Part shown: one piece after another, positions 16,370 to 24,047 of the stretch
How the letters are laid out: every line of letters begins with the position of its first letter
How positions within the stretch are numbered: position 1 is the first letter of the stretch
Virus record (IMG/VR): IMGVR_UViG_3300048446_000115
Location: 1-32,523 of that record
Origin: a virus
DNA: 32,523 nucleotides
Reading direction: 5' to 3' (one strand)
Notes under the pieces: model-generated
Database searches by the model: none
What the model saw: the letters and a program-made list of their open reading frames with translations, nothing else
What the model was told of the DNA's origin: nothing
Position numbers and translations under genes: made by a program

Positions 16370-16671
16370 CCTACGTCTCCTTCCTTAATAAAGACACCAT
16401 GAGTATTCATGTGTCCCTTCCTATCTTTAATATCATCATACGCTACCTTCAAACATTCCTCTAAGGTAGTTTCATTCATAATGGCTAGTGTGTTTAATAC
16501 CACCAAACAGTCACCAATATCATCAGTCACATCACGCTCCTTGGCTATATTATCTCCTAGCTCTCCTATTTCAGACACAAGCTTGGCAAACTGTGCCAGT
16601 GGTGTACTGTTATTTACTATACCACGATTCATAGCCCAAAGGCTTATGAGGTGTATTAGTTCATCACTCAT
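16366..16671 (-). CDS. MazG-like nucleotide pyrophosphohydrolase (101 aa)
   Basis: All-alpha NTP-PPase pattern: Glu34 and Glu37 (KLVSEIGELGDN), then Asp51 and Asp54 (TDDIGDCLVVL), the E-x-x-E...(E/D)-x-x-D metal motif of the MazG/dUTPase superfamily. Length fits a single-domain member. Likely hydrolyses (d)NTPs or alarmones. MazG-like genes are common in marine phages, where effects on dNTP pools or ppGpp have been suggested. Neighbouring nrdB and nrdA fit a role in nucleotide supply. The start region lies in copy 1 of the 29-bp direct repeat. Confidence 0.83.
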   Translation of the reverse strand: MSDELIHLISLWAMNRGIVNNSTPLAQFAKLVSEIGELGDNIAKERDVTDDIGDCLVVLNTLAIMNETTLEECLKVAYDDIKDRKGHMNTHGVFIKEGDVG

Positions 16672-16692
16672 CTTTTATGTTCTCCAAGTGTT
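16664..16692 (-). repeat. 29-bp direct repeat, copy 1 (gene junction)
   Basis: A perfect 29-bp match to 16884-16912, offset by 220 bp. On the minus strand it contains a Shine-Dalgarno (TTGGAGAA), the codons for HLENIKDE, the stop TGA and the overlapping start ATG of the following gene (here the mazG-like gene). Flanking bases differ on both sides, so the repeat is sharply bounded. Confidence 0.9.
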
Positions 16693-16891
16693 GACTTGTT
16701 TCAGATACATTTAAAACTATCTTTTCTGTTGTTATGGGCATACGAACTACATTACCGCACACACCTGCAACGAAACAATCCTCTAAGGCTTGTTGTTGCG
16801 CGTCTAGTTCGTCCTTAGCTTTTACTGATACCTCCACCAGCACAGTCTCTTCGATAGTCACATAGAACGGCTTTAATGATTGTTCACTCAT
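16664..16891 (-). CDS. small hypothetical protein between two 29-bp direct repeats (75 aa)
   Basis: Start ATG at 16891 and stop at 16664. The product contains KPFYVTIEETVLVEVSVKAK and DELDAQQQALEDCFVAGV, likely a mixed alpha/beta domain, then VRMPITTEKIVLNVSET. Its last residues, HLENIKDE, are identical to the end of the next upstream protein because both ends come from the same 29-bp repeat. Function unknown. Precise loss of the 220-bp unit would remove this gene and leave both neighbours intact. Confidence 0.72.
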   Translation of the reverse strand: MSEQSLKPFYVTIEETVLVEVSVKAKDELDAQQQALEDCFVAGVCGNVVRMPITTEKIVLNVSETSQHLENIKDE

Positions 16892-16912
16892 CTTTTATGT
16901 TCTCCAAGTGTT
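16884..16912 (-). repeat. 29-bp direct repeat, copy 2 (gene junction)
   Basis: Identical to 16664-16692. Here it forms the end of the 55-aa gene and the start of the 75-aa gene. The same codons are read in the same frame in both copies. Recombination between copies would excise one whole gene without breaking a frame. Confidence 0.9.
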
Positions 16913-17051
16913 CTCTTAGTAGTTGATTGAAACCTATATCAAGTATTAATTGAACGGCAGGCGGTTCTAAATGAAGCTCTACCTCTGCGGAACCATCTTC
17001 GTTTTCTTTTACTTCGCCTACAACTATCTTAGGCAGTGTTTCATCTATCAT
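16884..17051 (-). CDS. small conserved phage protein (55 aa)
   Basis: ATG at 17051 and TGA at 16884-16886. The product reads MIDETLPKIVVGEVKENEDG, then SAEVELHLEPPAVQLILDIG and FNQLLREHLENIKDE. The GEVxExEDGSAxVExxL...AVQLLxxxGFxxLLxEH pattern is one I recall from small marine phage proteins of unknown function. The stop of the upstream gene overlaps its start (ATGA), and its own end overlaps the next start through the 29-bp repeat. Confidence 0.78.
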   Translation of the reverse strand: MIDETLPKIVVGEVKENEDGSAEVELHLEPPAVQLILDIGFNQLLREHLENIKDE

Positions 17052-17263
17052 TCTACTTCATGTCCCGTTGTTATTATTACAGATTTGAATACTTCAATCA
17101 TATATATGATCTCTTTTATATCTAAGGAAGCTGTAGATTTAGCACTCATTAAGCCCTCTTCACTCCAACCAATAACCAGTAATTGCTCAAACTCATCTTT
17201 GCATTCATCCAGAACTTCATTAGCCGTAGCATTCTCAGGCATTAAACTTATTACATTACTCAC
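17048..17263 (-). CDS. small phage protein (71 aa), GTG start
   Basis: I chose GTG at 17263: TTGGAG lies 9 nt upstream and the protein then begins MSNVISLMPENATANEVLDE, a common beginning for this kind of protein. The ATG at 17284 would overlap the upstream gene further. The body, EQLLVIGWSEEGLMSAKSTA and IKEIIYMIEVFKS, suggests a small alpha/beta domain. Function unknown. It ends in an ATGA overlap with the next gene. Confidence 0.72.
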   Translation of the reverse strand: MSNVISLMPENATANEVLDECKDEFEQLLVIGWSEEGLMSAKSTASLDIKEIIYMIEVFKSVIITTGHEVE

Positions 17264-17459
17264 TGAAGTGTGTCTCCAATACAATTAGTTTATCTTCTGC
17301 TTCTGCAATTTTAGCAACAAGGTTATCCATAGTATCAACCAAGTTACCATGCTCTCCTACGCCCACAGGGTTGTCTAGATAGTTCTGCACCTCTGCCTTG
17401 TATATATCTATCTCAGCATTGTACAGCTTCTTCATGGCGCTAATCTTTTGGTCTATCAT
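17256..17459 (-). CDS. small coiled-coil phage protein (67 aa)
   Basis: Start ATG at 17459, 20 nt inside the preceding gene. Entirely helical and charged, with the block NPVGVGEHGNLVDTMDNLVA followed by KIAEAEDKLIVLETHF. The NPVGVGEH...KIAEAEDK pattern recurs in small marine phage proteins as I recall. No function is known; it may be a dimeric helical scaffold. It sits among genes between nrdA and nrdB. Confidence 0.74.
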   Translation of the reverse strand: MIDQKISAMKKLYNAEIDIYKAEVQNYLDNPVGVGEHGNLVDTMDNLVAKIAEAEDKLIVLETHFSE

Positions 17460-17703
17460 AGAATCCTTCCTCTAACAGTTTTGTGTACTTATCGACATAT
17501 TCTTTGTAGCTCAAGGGTGCTTCACGCCTTTTGCATTTGTCATCCATGTAGCTTGCCCACATCTGAGAGCAATAGTAGCTATACAGCCAAAATTGCTCAT
17601 CTAAGTCCCTATAGTAGTCTAGGTACTCTTTCCATGATACAGACTTTTTTAGCTCTGGTATATAAAATTTAGCCCTGTAGACAGGGTGTTCATCAGCCTT
17701 CAC
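17440..17703 (-). CDS. small hypothetical protein rich in Tyr and Lys (87 aa)
   Basis: Start ATG at 17703 lies 11 nt inside the end of nrdA. The sequence holds SVSWKEYLDYYRDLDEQFWL, YSYYCSQMWASYMDDKCKRR and SYKEYVDKYTKLLEEGFYD. It includes two similar short blocks, (S)xKEYLDYY and YKEYVDKY, which suggest an internal duplication of a helical unit. I do not recognise the family. Co-transcribed with nrdA. Confidence 0.68.
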   Translation of the reverse strand: MKADEHPVYRAKFYIPELKKSVSWKEYLDYYRDLDEQFWLYSYYCSQMWASYMDDKCKRREAPLSYKEYVDKYTKLLEEGFYDRPKD

Positions 17704-19582
17704 AGCTTAGACACTCCTCTTCTAAATTAATTCTTGGTATCTTGATGTTAACATTCTCTGTATTTCTAGCCGCTGTAGTTCGCAGGTAATACATAGATTT
17801 GAGTTTGTTAGCTCCTGTCCAATGTACGTGATTAACGTATGCCAAATACTCATCGTGTACCTCCTGTGGTGCTGTCGCTGGGGGCGGCTCAAAGAATAGG
17901 TTTACTGACTGCGCCTGACAGACGTACTTTTGTCTTTGGTAGGCGTGTTCAATGACCCAGATTTGGTTAAGTTCAGGCGCTGTTTTAAATACCTCCTTTT
18001 CTTCTTCTGTGAGTTTCTCCAAGTCTTTAACAGAGCCTTCAGCAGCAGCAATATCTTTCCACGTTTGTTCGTTGTTAATACCTTTCTTCTCAAGTAACTC
18101 CTCCAGATACTTATTCTTTACCTTGTATGAGCCTGTCAGCGTCTTGTGCGTAAATACGTTAGCCCTCGTTGGCTCAATTGAAGGACTCGTTCCACCGCAT
18201 ATAATGCTACTAGAGGCATTAGGAGCAATAGCAAGCAGGTGAGAATTACGAAGGTTCCTACCAACCATATCAGGTGCTTCAGTACGTTCAGATGCAAGAA
18301 CACTAGAAGCTGATGTGGCTCTATCTTTAATGTGCTTGAATGCTCTGTTATTGAAACTGGCAGCGTACATACCTTCAAAAGGTATATCATTGCGTTGTAG
18401 GTAGCTGTGAAAGCCCATCGCTCCAAGGCCAATTGCGCGTTCTCTATATGCACTATAAGCGGCTTTTGTAAAGCCTTTTTTATCTGGGTGAACATACTTG
18501 CTAAACTCCTCAAAGGTGTCATCAAAGTGCCACGCATGTTCTCCATGTGTAGCGTTGTCAATGAAGTGTTCTATCACGTTGTCAAGCATTGTGATTAGAT
18601 CACTGATGAATAACTCATTGTCCTTCCATTCGTCAAAGTACTCTAGGTTCACACTAGATAAACAACAGACTGCTGTACGTTGCTCGCTAGTCGCTAAGGT
18701 AATCTCAGAGCATAGGTTACTCTGGCGTACCTCTAGTCCCATGTCCTTCTGTGTCTCAGGTAGATCCTCGTTACAGCGGTCTAAGTTAACAATGTAGGGT
18801 TCCCCTGTCTCTGCCCTAGTGTGTATTAGCTGCCACCACAAGTCCCTTGCCGATACAGTCTTGATGGCCTGCTTAGACTTAGGATCAATCAGTCTCCACT
18901 GGTCATCGTTCCTGACTGATTCAAGGAACTCATCTGTTATTGTAATTCCGTTGTGTAAATTAAGACACTTACGGTTAAGATCACCGCCAGTAGTCTTTCG
19001 CATGGCAATAAACTCTTCAACTTCTGGGTGAGTAATATCCATGTACGCTGCATAAGATCCTCTTCGTGTGATACCTTGATTAAACGCCAGCATCTGACTA
19101 TCAACTACGTGCATGAAAGGAATGCTACCAGTAGACTGACTACCGTTAGAAGTTGAAACACCATTACTTCTAACAGCACCCCAATATCCACCCAAGCCTC
19201 CACCTCCACTTGCCAGCCATATGTTCTCATCATAGTGGTCAGATAAACCACGCCTTGAGTCAGGAACATAATTGAGAAAACAGCTAATAGGTAAACCACG
19301 AGTGGTTCCCCCGTTGCTAAGTATAGGAGTGCTAAAACCGAACCAGCCCTTGCTTGCGTAGTCGTAAAGTCGCTGTGCAAGATTGTAGTCAGTATGTCCT
19401 TGATAAGTTGCACTATAGACCGATGCTCTTGCGAAGGCTTCTTGTGCATGGGTTTCATCCTCCCAGAAATATCTATCTTTTAAAGTTTCTAGAGAAAAAT
19501 TATTTAATAGGCCATCACGATCATAGTCAATCTGAATCCCCAAATAATCCTGCTTGCCAATTTTGGATGTCGTACTCGTCAT
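17693..19582 (-). CDS. nrdA: ribonucleotide reductase class I, large (alpha) subunit without ATP cone (629 aa)
   Basis: The catalytic subunit that reduces ribonucleotides. Visible residues are Cys101 (LPISCFL, first redox Cys), Asn289/Cys291/Glu293 (SNLCSEITL, the N-C-E active site), Cys306 or Cys307 (AVCCLSSVN, second redox Cys), Tyr598/Tyr599 (KSMYYLRT, radical transfer) and the C-terminal Cys624/Cys627 pair (CLSC). It starts almost at the catalytic domain, so the ~90-residue N-terminal ATP-cone that confers overall dATP inhibition is missing, as in many phage enzymes. AGGGAG precedes the ATG. The partner NrdB is encoded downstream. Confidence 0.95.
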   Translation of the reverse strand: MTSTTSKIGKQDYLGIQIDYDRDGLLNNFSLETLKDRYFWEDETHAQEAFARASVYSATYQGHTDYNLAQRLYDYASKGWFGFSTPILSNGGTTRGLPISCFLNYVPDSRRGLSDHYDENIWLASGGGGLGGYWGAVRSNGVSTSNGSQSTGSIPFMHVVDSQMLAFNQGITRRGSYAAYMDITHPEVEEFIAMRKTTGGDLNRKCLNLHNGITITDEFLESVRNDDQWRLIDPKSKQAIKTVSARDLWWQLIHTRAETGEPYIVNLDRCNEDLPETQKDMGLEVRQSNLCSEITLATSEQRTAVCCLSSVNLEYFDEWKDNELFISDLITMLDNVIEHFIDNATHGEHAWHFDDTFEEFSKYVHPDKKGFTKAAYSAYRERAIGLGAMGFHSYLQRNDIPFEGMYAASFNNRAFKHIKDRATSASSVLASERTEAPDMVGRNLRNSHLLAIAPNASSSIICGGTSPSIEPTRANVFTHKTLTGSYKVKNKYLEELLEKKGINNEQTWKDIAAAEGSVKDLEKLTEEEKEVFKTAPELNQIWVIEHAYQRQKYVCQAQSVNLFFEPPPATAPQEVHDEYLAYVNHVHWTGANKLKSMYYLRTTAARNTENVNIKIPRINLEEECLSCEG

Positions 19583-19694
19583 CTTTCTCCCTTAACTGTT
19601 CTTTCCTGTACCCTCTGGTACGAGCTTTGTTTTTAGATTGTTTCTTTTTCTGAAACCTTTCAATACGTTCTGCTTTCCTATCGTAGATGCTCAC
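19527..19694 (-). CDS. small basic protein overlapping the nrdA start (55 aa)
   Basis: It is read from GTG at 19694, with GGAG 8 nt upstream. The product is SIYDRKAERIERFQKKKQSK, then NKARTRGYRKEQLREKDDEY and DIQNWQAGLFGDSD, ending at 19527. It fills the otherwise empty 95 nt between the DUF3310 gene and nrdA, overlaps the former by 17 nt and the nrdA start by 56 nt. The basic N-terminus with an acidic end looks like real coding, but no homologue is recalled. If nrdA used a later start, the overlap would shrink. Confidence 0.5.
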   Translation of the reverse strand: MSIYDRKAERIERFQKKKQSKNKARTRGYRKEQLREKDDEYDIQNWQAGLFGDSD

Positions 19695-20100
19695 TAGGAT
19701 GCTCCAGCAGATAAGTTATAAGACGCTCTTCGTACCAACGCGCCTTACGTAAATCTTCTATTGGCTTACCCTTGTAGCGGCATCGCCAGTTATACTTTAG
19801 TGCATTACCACGGAGATAACCAATGTATTCATCATGAGTCAACATGCCTCTGATTGCGTCTATACACTCCATACCACCGTTATTGTAATGTTCTGGTCTG
19901 TTGACATTATCAAACTTAGTGCTGTTATCAGGTATGTTTTCACCAAACACAGGGTTATCATTAGGTTCATTGTCCGGTTTATTGTCCGGTTTATCTCCAA
20001 AGAAAGGGTGGTCATTACTAACTTCATCCATCCACTCCCACTCTTTCTTCCTGTATACTTTGTTCCATTCTTCTGGGGTTGCGTCATCAATACTTTTCAT
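19678..20100 (-). CDS. DUF3310 protein, T7 gp1.7-like (140 aa)
   Basis: Residues about 67-131 match DUF3310: VNRPEHYNNGGMECIDAIRG, then YLRGNALKYNWRCRYKGKP and DLRKARWYEERLI. The same domain is found in T7 gp1.7, described as a nucleotide kinase acting on dTMP and dGMP. A role in dNTP supply beside the reductase genes fits, but kinase activity is inferred from the family. The N-terminal ~60 residues are acidic and hold short repeats (DKPDNKPDNEPND) from a 12-bp tandem duplication at about 19966-19993. Confidence 0.82.
   Translation of the reverse strand: MKSIDDATPEEWNKVYRKKEWEWMDEVSNDHPFFGDKPDNKPDNEPNDNPVFGENIPDNSTKFDNVNRPEHYNNGGMECIDAIRGMLTHDEYIGYLRGNALKYNWRCRYKGKPIEDLRKARWYEERLITYLLEHPSEHLR
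19966..19993 (-). repeat. 12-bp tandem repeat inside the DUF3310 gene
   Basis: On the plus strand TTCATTGTCCGG is followed by TTTATTGTCCGG and a partial third unit TTTATC. It codes for repeated Pro-Asp-Asn residues in the disordered N-terminus. The unit is a multiple of three, so copy number can change without a frameshift. Confidence 0.72.
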
Positions 20101-20630
20101 TGCATCTCCAAGTTAAGTTTGTCATTACGTTTTTTGTATTCCTCTGTATCCTTAGCTGCTACGTCGATCCAGCTATCAGGTATAGTATCCTCACTGAACC
20201 ACCTGAACCCATTAGCTGTTGCCCATTCTGCATGAGATCTCTTCGTACCATCTTTTCGTCTCTTGGCTCCCGGCATTGGAGCAGAAGGGTTGGCGAACAA
20301 GAATACTAGCTCAGTGTTTTTAGGTAAATGTTTTTTCACCCAAACATACTTGTTGTACTCTTGAAAATCCCAGAATCTACCCTTGGACTCAAGAAGAATC
20401 TTTTTCTTTCCTATCGTTCTAACAAAATCAGGCTCGTACTTATGTTCAACAACATAGGATACATAGTCTGTATGATGTTCCCAGTCTTTAAGTATAGACT
20501 CGTGTAACACGGCCTCCCAAATAGAATCATACTTGCTACCATCAGGCTTCAAATACTTCTTAGGTCTAGGTACTCTAGGCTTGCGCCAGCCACTAGAAGC
20601 TTTCTTTCTGGTACTAATAAGACACCCCAC
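20097..20630 (-). CDS. endonuclease I, Holliday-junction resolvase (177 aa)
   Basis: Related to T7 gp3. The active-site pattern is present: Glu in YDSIWEAVLHE, Asp in KYEPDF, and ESK (ILLESKGRF) giving the E-x-K pair. In T7 these are Glu20, Asp55, Glu65 and Lys67. The C-terminal half keeps the order of gp3 (LVFLFANPS, HAEWATANGFRW, IPDSWI). It would cut branched DNA and help break down host DNA or resolve concatemers. The start is unsure: GTG at 20630 is listed, TTG at 20651 is open, and both overlap the upstream gene. It ends in an ATGA overlap with the DUF3310 gene. Confidence 0.86.
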   Translation of the reverse strand: MGCLISTRKKASSGWRKPRVPRPKKYLKPDGSKYDSIWEAVLHESILKDWEHHTDYVSYVVEHKYEPDFVRTIGKKKILLESKGRFWDFQEYNKYVWVKKHLPKNTELVFLFANPSAPMPGAKRRKDGTKRSHAEWATANGFRWFSEDTIPDSWIDVAAKDTEEYKKRNDKLNLEMQ

Positions 20631-20907
20631 GATTCTTGGTGTAAGACTCAAGATCAGCCATAGTAATACTTTCTACTTCCCTTCCTAGTTTAACAAGTTT
20701 CTTTATGCACTTGCGCACCCACTTAGGGCTATAAAAGCTCAGTCTTATCTGGCGATTAACAAAGAAGTGCCTTGATTCTGGGAGATACTGGTATAGATTC
20801 TTTTCATCTATTTTATCATGATCACTCTCAGGCACAATAGTTCTGAACCATTCAAGAAGCAGTAAGTCTGTCTGCCTACTTATTCTTTTACATATCTTTG
20901 GATTCAC
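20614..20907 (-). CDS. small phage protein of the replication cluster (97 aa)
   Basis: GTG start at 20907 shares its G with the upstream TAG (TAGTG). It begins NPKICKRISRQTDLLLLEWF and contains LPESRHFFVNRQIRLSFYS and PKWVRKCIKKLVKLG. I recall similar proteins (KRISRQ...LLxEW...H(L/I)S-Y-PKWVRKxIK) between exonuclease and endonuclease genes of marine podoviruses, without known function. The basic, aromatic core suggests contact with DNA or with the nucleases. Confidence 0.75.
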   Translation of the reverse strand: MNPKICKRISRQTDLLLLEWFRTIVPESDHDKIDEKNLYQYLPESRHFFVNRQIRLSFYSPKWVRKCIKKLVKLGREVESITMADLESYTKNRGVSY

Positions 20908-21761
20908 TATAAGAATAACTCCTGTACGTTAGGGGTAGATGTGACTCTTGTAAAATACTTAATACCGTTGGAGTACTTGAAGGCTCTGAGTCCTCTACCG
21001 TTATTAGAGTCTGACCAGCACTGGTTCTTAAAACCACAATAAGAACAGCTAGATCCAAGGCGCATGTTACCTTTCTTTCCTTCAGGGATAGGTTCGTAGC
21101 ATCGTTCAGGAGGGGTGTCGGATTGTAGATTATTTTTGAGTACATCTATTCTAGGGCGTACATTAGGTTTTGTCAAGTCTCCCGGCTGAAATAATGCAAG
21201 TTCTCCTGTCTCTTTGTTGATGGCGAGAAAGCCTCCACCCTTGGTGCCTTCTGCTTCTTCGTATCCTGCAAGCTGATACATGTAGCCAAAAGGGTCATCA
21301 GTAATTAGACTTCCTTCCTTGAACTTTTTGAATCCGAAGTTGGATGCAGTCTTTATATCTACAACCTCTCCATCTATCTTGCAGTCCATGTGGCCTATTA
21401 TGTCATCCACTTCAACCTTCTTTTGTTCGTCTGATACCTCGTGCCCTGAGAGTTTTACCAGAAGAAGTAAGACTTCTTCAAGAAGATGACCATATAAAAA
21501 TTTAATTTGAGTTGATGCTTTGGGCGGGGAAGGAGGACTTTCACTGTTCTGTTCGTACCATAGCTGACGAGCAGGTCTACCTATGTTGCTCATGCGTAAG
21601 CCTTTGCTCTGCTTGTGAGGCTGTGCCCAGTGCAGAATGACATCCTTCATTCGCTCACCAAACTCGTCTACCATTTCAGAAGGTATGTCTAGCTCTTCTC
21701 CAGAAGACAAACAATCTAATATATCATAGATGTCCTCAACAACTGTGCTTACTTCTTTCAT
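20907..21761 (-). CDS. RecB/Cas4-like PD-(D/E)XK exonuclease (284 aa)
   Basis: Start ATG at 21761 overlaps the upstream stop (ATGA); a longer frame to 21824 lies inside that gene. Nuclease motifs are GHLLEE (Glu95/96), GHMDCKIDGEVVDIKTA (Asp126, Asp135, Lys137) and YQLAGYEEA (motif QxxxY). Near the C-terminus a Cys group (CYEPIP...CSYCGFKNQCW) resembles the four-Cys iron-sulphur site of Cas4/AddB-type nucleases. In the T7 plan this gene sits where the gp6 5'-3' exonuclease would be, so it probably degrades host DNA and removes primers. Family call firm; polarity inferred. Confidence 0.86.
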   Translation of the reverse strand: MKEVSTVVEDIYDILDCLSSGEELDIPSEMVDEFGERMKDVILHWAQPHKQSKGLRMSNIGRPARQLWYEQNSESPPSPPKASTQIKFLYGHLLEEVLLLLVKLSGHEVSDEQKKVEVDDIIGHMDCKIDGEVVDIKTASNFGFKKFKEGSLITDDPFGYMYQLAGYEEAEGTKGGGFLAINKETGELALFQPGDLTKPNVRPRIDVLKNNLQSDTPPERCYEPIPEGKKGNMRLGSSCSYCGFKNQCWSDSNNGRGLRAFKYSNGIKYFTRVTSTPNVQELFL

Positions 21762-22282
21762 TGAAACTTTCTCATTGGTAGTTCTAATATAGATGTGGCT
21801 ACAGGATGCTGTATGTAGAACCACTCGCCCTTACGACCATGCCGCTTAGATAGAAGCTCATGCGCAAACCTCTCAGCCTCACGCCTATCAAGTACATCAT
21901 ATACTTTAATTAACTTATAATCTCTATGCGGGGAGCTAGTCTGATACTGCTTGAGCCTGTCCTCTGCGTCCACAGCCATTCCCACTTTACACCATCCGGG
22001 GTAGGCAGGGCTTACTATTATGTAGACCTGTCCTTCTTTGGACTGCTCGTAGTTTTTTAAGGAGCTAAAGGCTGCGTCAGTGAAGCCTTTGTATCTTCCG
22101 GGTTTGTGTAGAGGATGTGTTTTAGGAATATACTTTCCATTAACAAACATTCTAGTTTTGTTTTTCTTTGTGTGAGACTCTAAGGATCTTTTGGCCCCAT
22201 CGTTACACCCAATGTACCACCATCGCCCATCCTCAAAGTATATGTTCTTATTAGTGGGTTTCTGACCAGTTACTTCCGACAT
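21758..22282 (-). CDS. GIY-YIG (T5orf172/MUG113-like) protein (174 aa)
   Basis: GGAG lies 7-8 nt before the ATG at 22282. Residues about 90-165 match a GIY-YIG-type fold: GQVYIIVSPAYPGWCKVGMA (Y-I-I...KVG), DAEDRLKQYQTSSP, and RREAERFAHELLSKR with the catalytic-region Glu. The first ~80 residues form a separate part (DGRWWYIGCNDGAKRSLESH, GKYIPKTHPLHKPGRYKGF) that may bind DNA. It is encoded between DNA polymerase and exonuclease, overlapping both. It could be a repair or host-DNA nuclease, or a domesticated free-standing homing endonuclease. Confidence 0.82.
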   Translation of the reverse strand: MSEVTGQKPTNKNIYFEDGRWWYIGCNDGAKRSLESHTKKNKTRMFVNGKYIPKTHPLHKPGRYKGFTDAAFSSLKNYEQSKEGQVYIIVSPAYPGWCKVGMAVDAEDRLKQYQTSSPHRDYKLIKVYDVLDRREAERFAHELLSKRHGRKGEWFYIQHPVATSILELPMRKFQ

Positions 22283-24047
22283 TATATTCTCCGTCTAGTG
22301 GACAGTTGAGCGAAAAGTGTCTACCTGCTTCTCGTATTGCTTCAACACCTAAGTTACCTATAGAATCGGCTATGGTTTCTTCTGATTCAATCTGCCATTC
22401 ATCATGGACATTAGCAACAAAGTGAGCATCAAGGTTTTGTTCTTTAATCTTTCTATCTAGAAGTATCAGCGCCTTCTTCATGACGATAGCTCCTGCACTC
22501 TGCAAGAGAGTATTGAGAGCAGCATGCTGACTTCTTACGAACAGCTTGCGACCATCTATACCTTTCACGTACCCGTCTTCTGCCGCTCTTGCAACTCTAT
22601 TTTTAAGAGATTTAAATGATGGTAGATTATCGAAGAAAGATTGTCTAAGTCTTGAACCAAGCTGCTTACCTCCTCCAGCCACGCTTCCAAGCTTTTCATC
22701 TCCTGCTCCGTATAAGAGGGCATAGATGAAAGTTTTTGCCTGAGATCTTGATTCAAGTCCCGCAAGTCTTTGGTTAGCTGTGTGGATGTCTCCGTTAACG
22801 ATTTCATTTGTATAGTCCTCATCGTTCATATAGTGGGCAAGCATTCTTAGCTCAAGACCACTAGCATCTATACCTACAAGTTTATATCCTTCTGGCACAA
22901 TCCACAAGGCCCTGCATTTGCCTCCGAATGGAGAGTTGGAAGAAGGAACCTGAGCCATGTTAGGCTCCCTGTGTGTCATGCGACCAGTAATAGCGCCGTT
23001 GGGTATAACGAAACCGTGTACCCTACCATCATCTTGCATGGCCTCTCCCCAAGAAACTATCTGAGATACTCTCTTTTGGTACATAAGGTATGCATTGATA
23101 AGGTCTGCTTCAGGTATACCTTTCACTTGAGAAAGTGTCTTTTCATTTACTATTGGTCTTCCATGTGCAGTGAATTCAGTAGGCTTCCAACCAAAGTCCT
23201 GAAGGTACTCACCAACCTGCTGTCTAGAAGATAGGTTGAAATCTTTTGCTCTGCTTCTAACTATAGGATCACAAACATCAATACTACCATCAACTTTATC
23301 AAGTTTTAGGGTTAATAGATCATGCTCTGCTTTAGTAAGCCTAACACCTTTTCCACTCCCTAGTAAACAGGAATCCGCAGTTTTACTAAGCTTGCCTTGT
23401 CCTGTAATTCTGGGAAAGAGTTTTGTTTTTGTGACTTTAGGCTTGAAGACATGCTTGACTTTCGCCTCTGTCTTAGCAACCACCTCGCGCAACTCAGCAA
23501 GAAGTAGCTCTGCTCCCATGAAATCAAATAAAAAACCATGACGTTCCTGCTCCTTTAGGATGTCTGCAACCTCGTGTTCTATCTCTAGGGACTCTTTACT
23601 GAATCCACGAGATTCCTCTCGCAAGGCGTAGTACACTTTTAAGTTTAGGTTAACATCTTGAATACAGTACTCTAGCATTTTAGTTGAGAATCCTTCACCG
23701 AAAGAATCAAACTCAATCTTACCTGATTCAAGCTTGTATCCCCAAGCTTTCAAACCATGCCCTGCTTCTCTCACTGGATCAAACAACCTTGAGAGTACAA
23801 GAGTGTCTACAATCTTTTGACCAGCACCTAGAGTCCTAAACCTAGTTAGATCTCGCAACACAGGAAGATCGAACCCTATTATGTTATGACCGATTAGCTC
23901 ATCTGCGCTACAAAGAAGCTCACATCCCTCTTCAATCTGATCAGGGCCAAATGTGTACACTTGTTCTGTGTCAACATCCTTAGCAACGATACACCAGATT
24001 CGTGTAGCGTTTAAGTCATCTGTCTCTATGTCAAAAACTAATTTCAT
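22251..24047 (-). CDS. DNA polymerase, family A with 3'-5' exonuclease (598 aa)
   Basis: Replicative polymerase of the T7 gp5 kind. Exo I has Asp6 and Glu8 (LVFDIETDD), Exo II Asp60 (IGHNIIGFDLP), Exo III YCIQDVNLN. Polymerase motif A is GIDASGLELRML with Asp394, motif B RSQAKTFIYALLYGAG with Arg434, Lys438 and Tyr442, motif C NVHDEWQ with Asp549. Tyr442 aligns with E. coli Pol I position 762 and T7 Tyr526. At 598 aa it is about 100 shorter than T7 gp5 (704 aa), so a thioredoxin-binding insertion is probably absent or reduced. It overlaps the primase-helicase gene by ATGA. Confidence 0.95.
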   Translation of the reverse strand: MKLVFDIETDDLNATRIWCIVAKDVDTEQVYTFGPDQIEEGCELLCSADELIGHNIIGFDLPVLRDLTRFRTLGAGQKIVDTLVLSRLFDPVREAGHGLKAWGYKLESGKIEFDSFGEGFSTKMLEYCIQDVNLNLKVYYALREESRGFSKESLEIEHEVADILKEQERHGFLFDFMGAELLLAELREVVAKTEAKVKHVFKPKVTKTKLFPRITGQGKLSKTADSCLLGSGKGVRLTKAEHDLLTLKLDKVDGSIDVCDPIVRSRAKDFNLSSRQQVGEYLQDFGWKPTEFTAHGRPIVNEKTLSQVKGIPEADLINAYLMYQKRVSQIVSWGEAMQDDGRVHGFVIPNGAITGRMTHREPNMAQVPSSNSPFGGKCRALWIVPEGYKLVGIDASGLELRMLAHYMNDEDYTNEIVNGDIHTANQRLAGLESRSQAKTFIYALLYGAGDEKLGSVAGGGKQLGSRLRQSFFDNLPSFKSLKNRVARAAEDGYVKGIDGRKLFVRSQHAALNTLLQSAGAIVMKKALILLDRKIKEQNLDAHFVANVHDEWQIESEETIADSIGNLGVEAIREAGRHFSLNCPLDGEYNVGSNWSETH

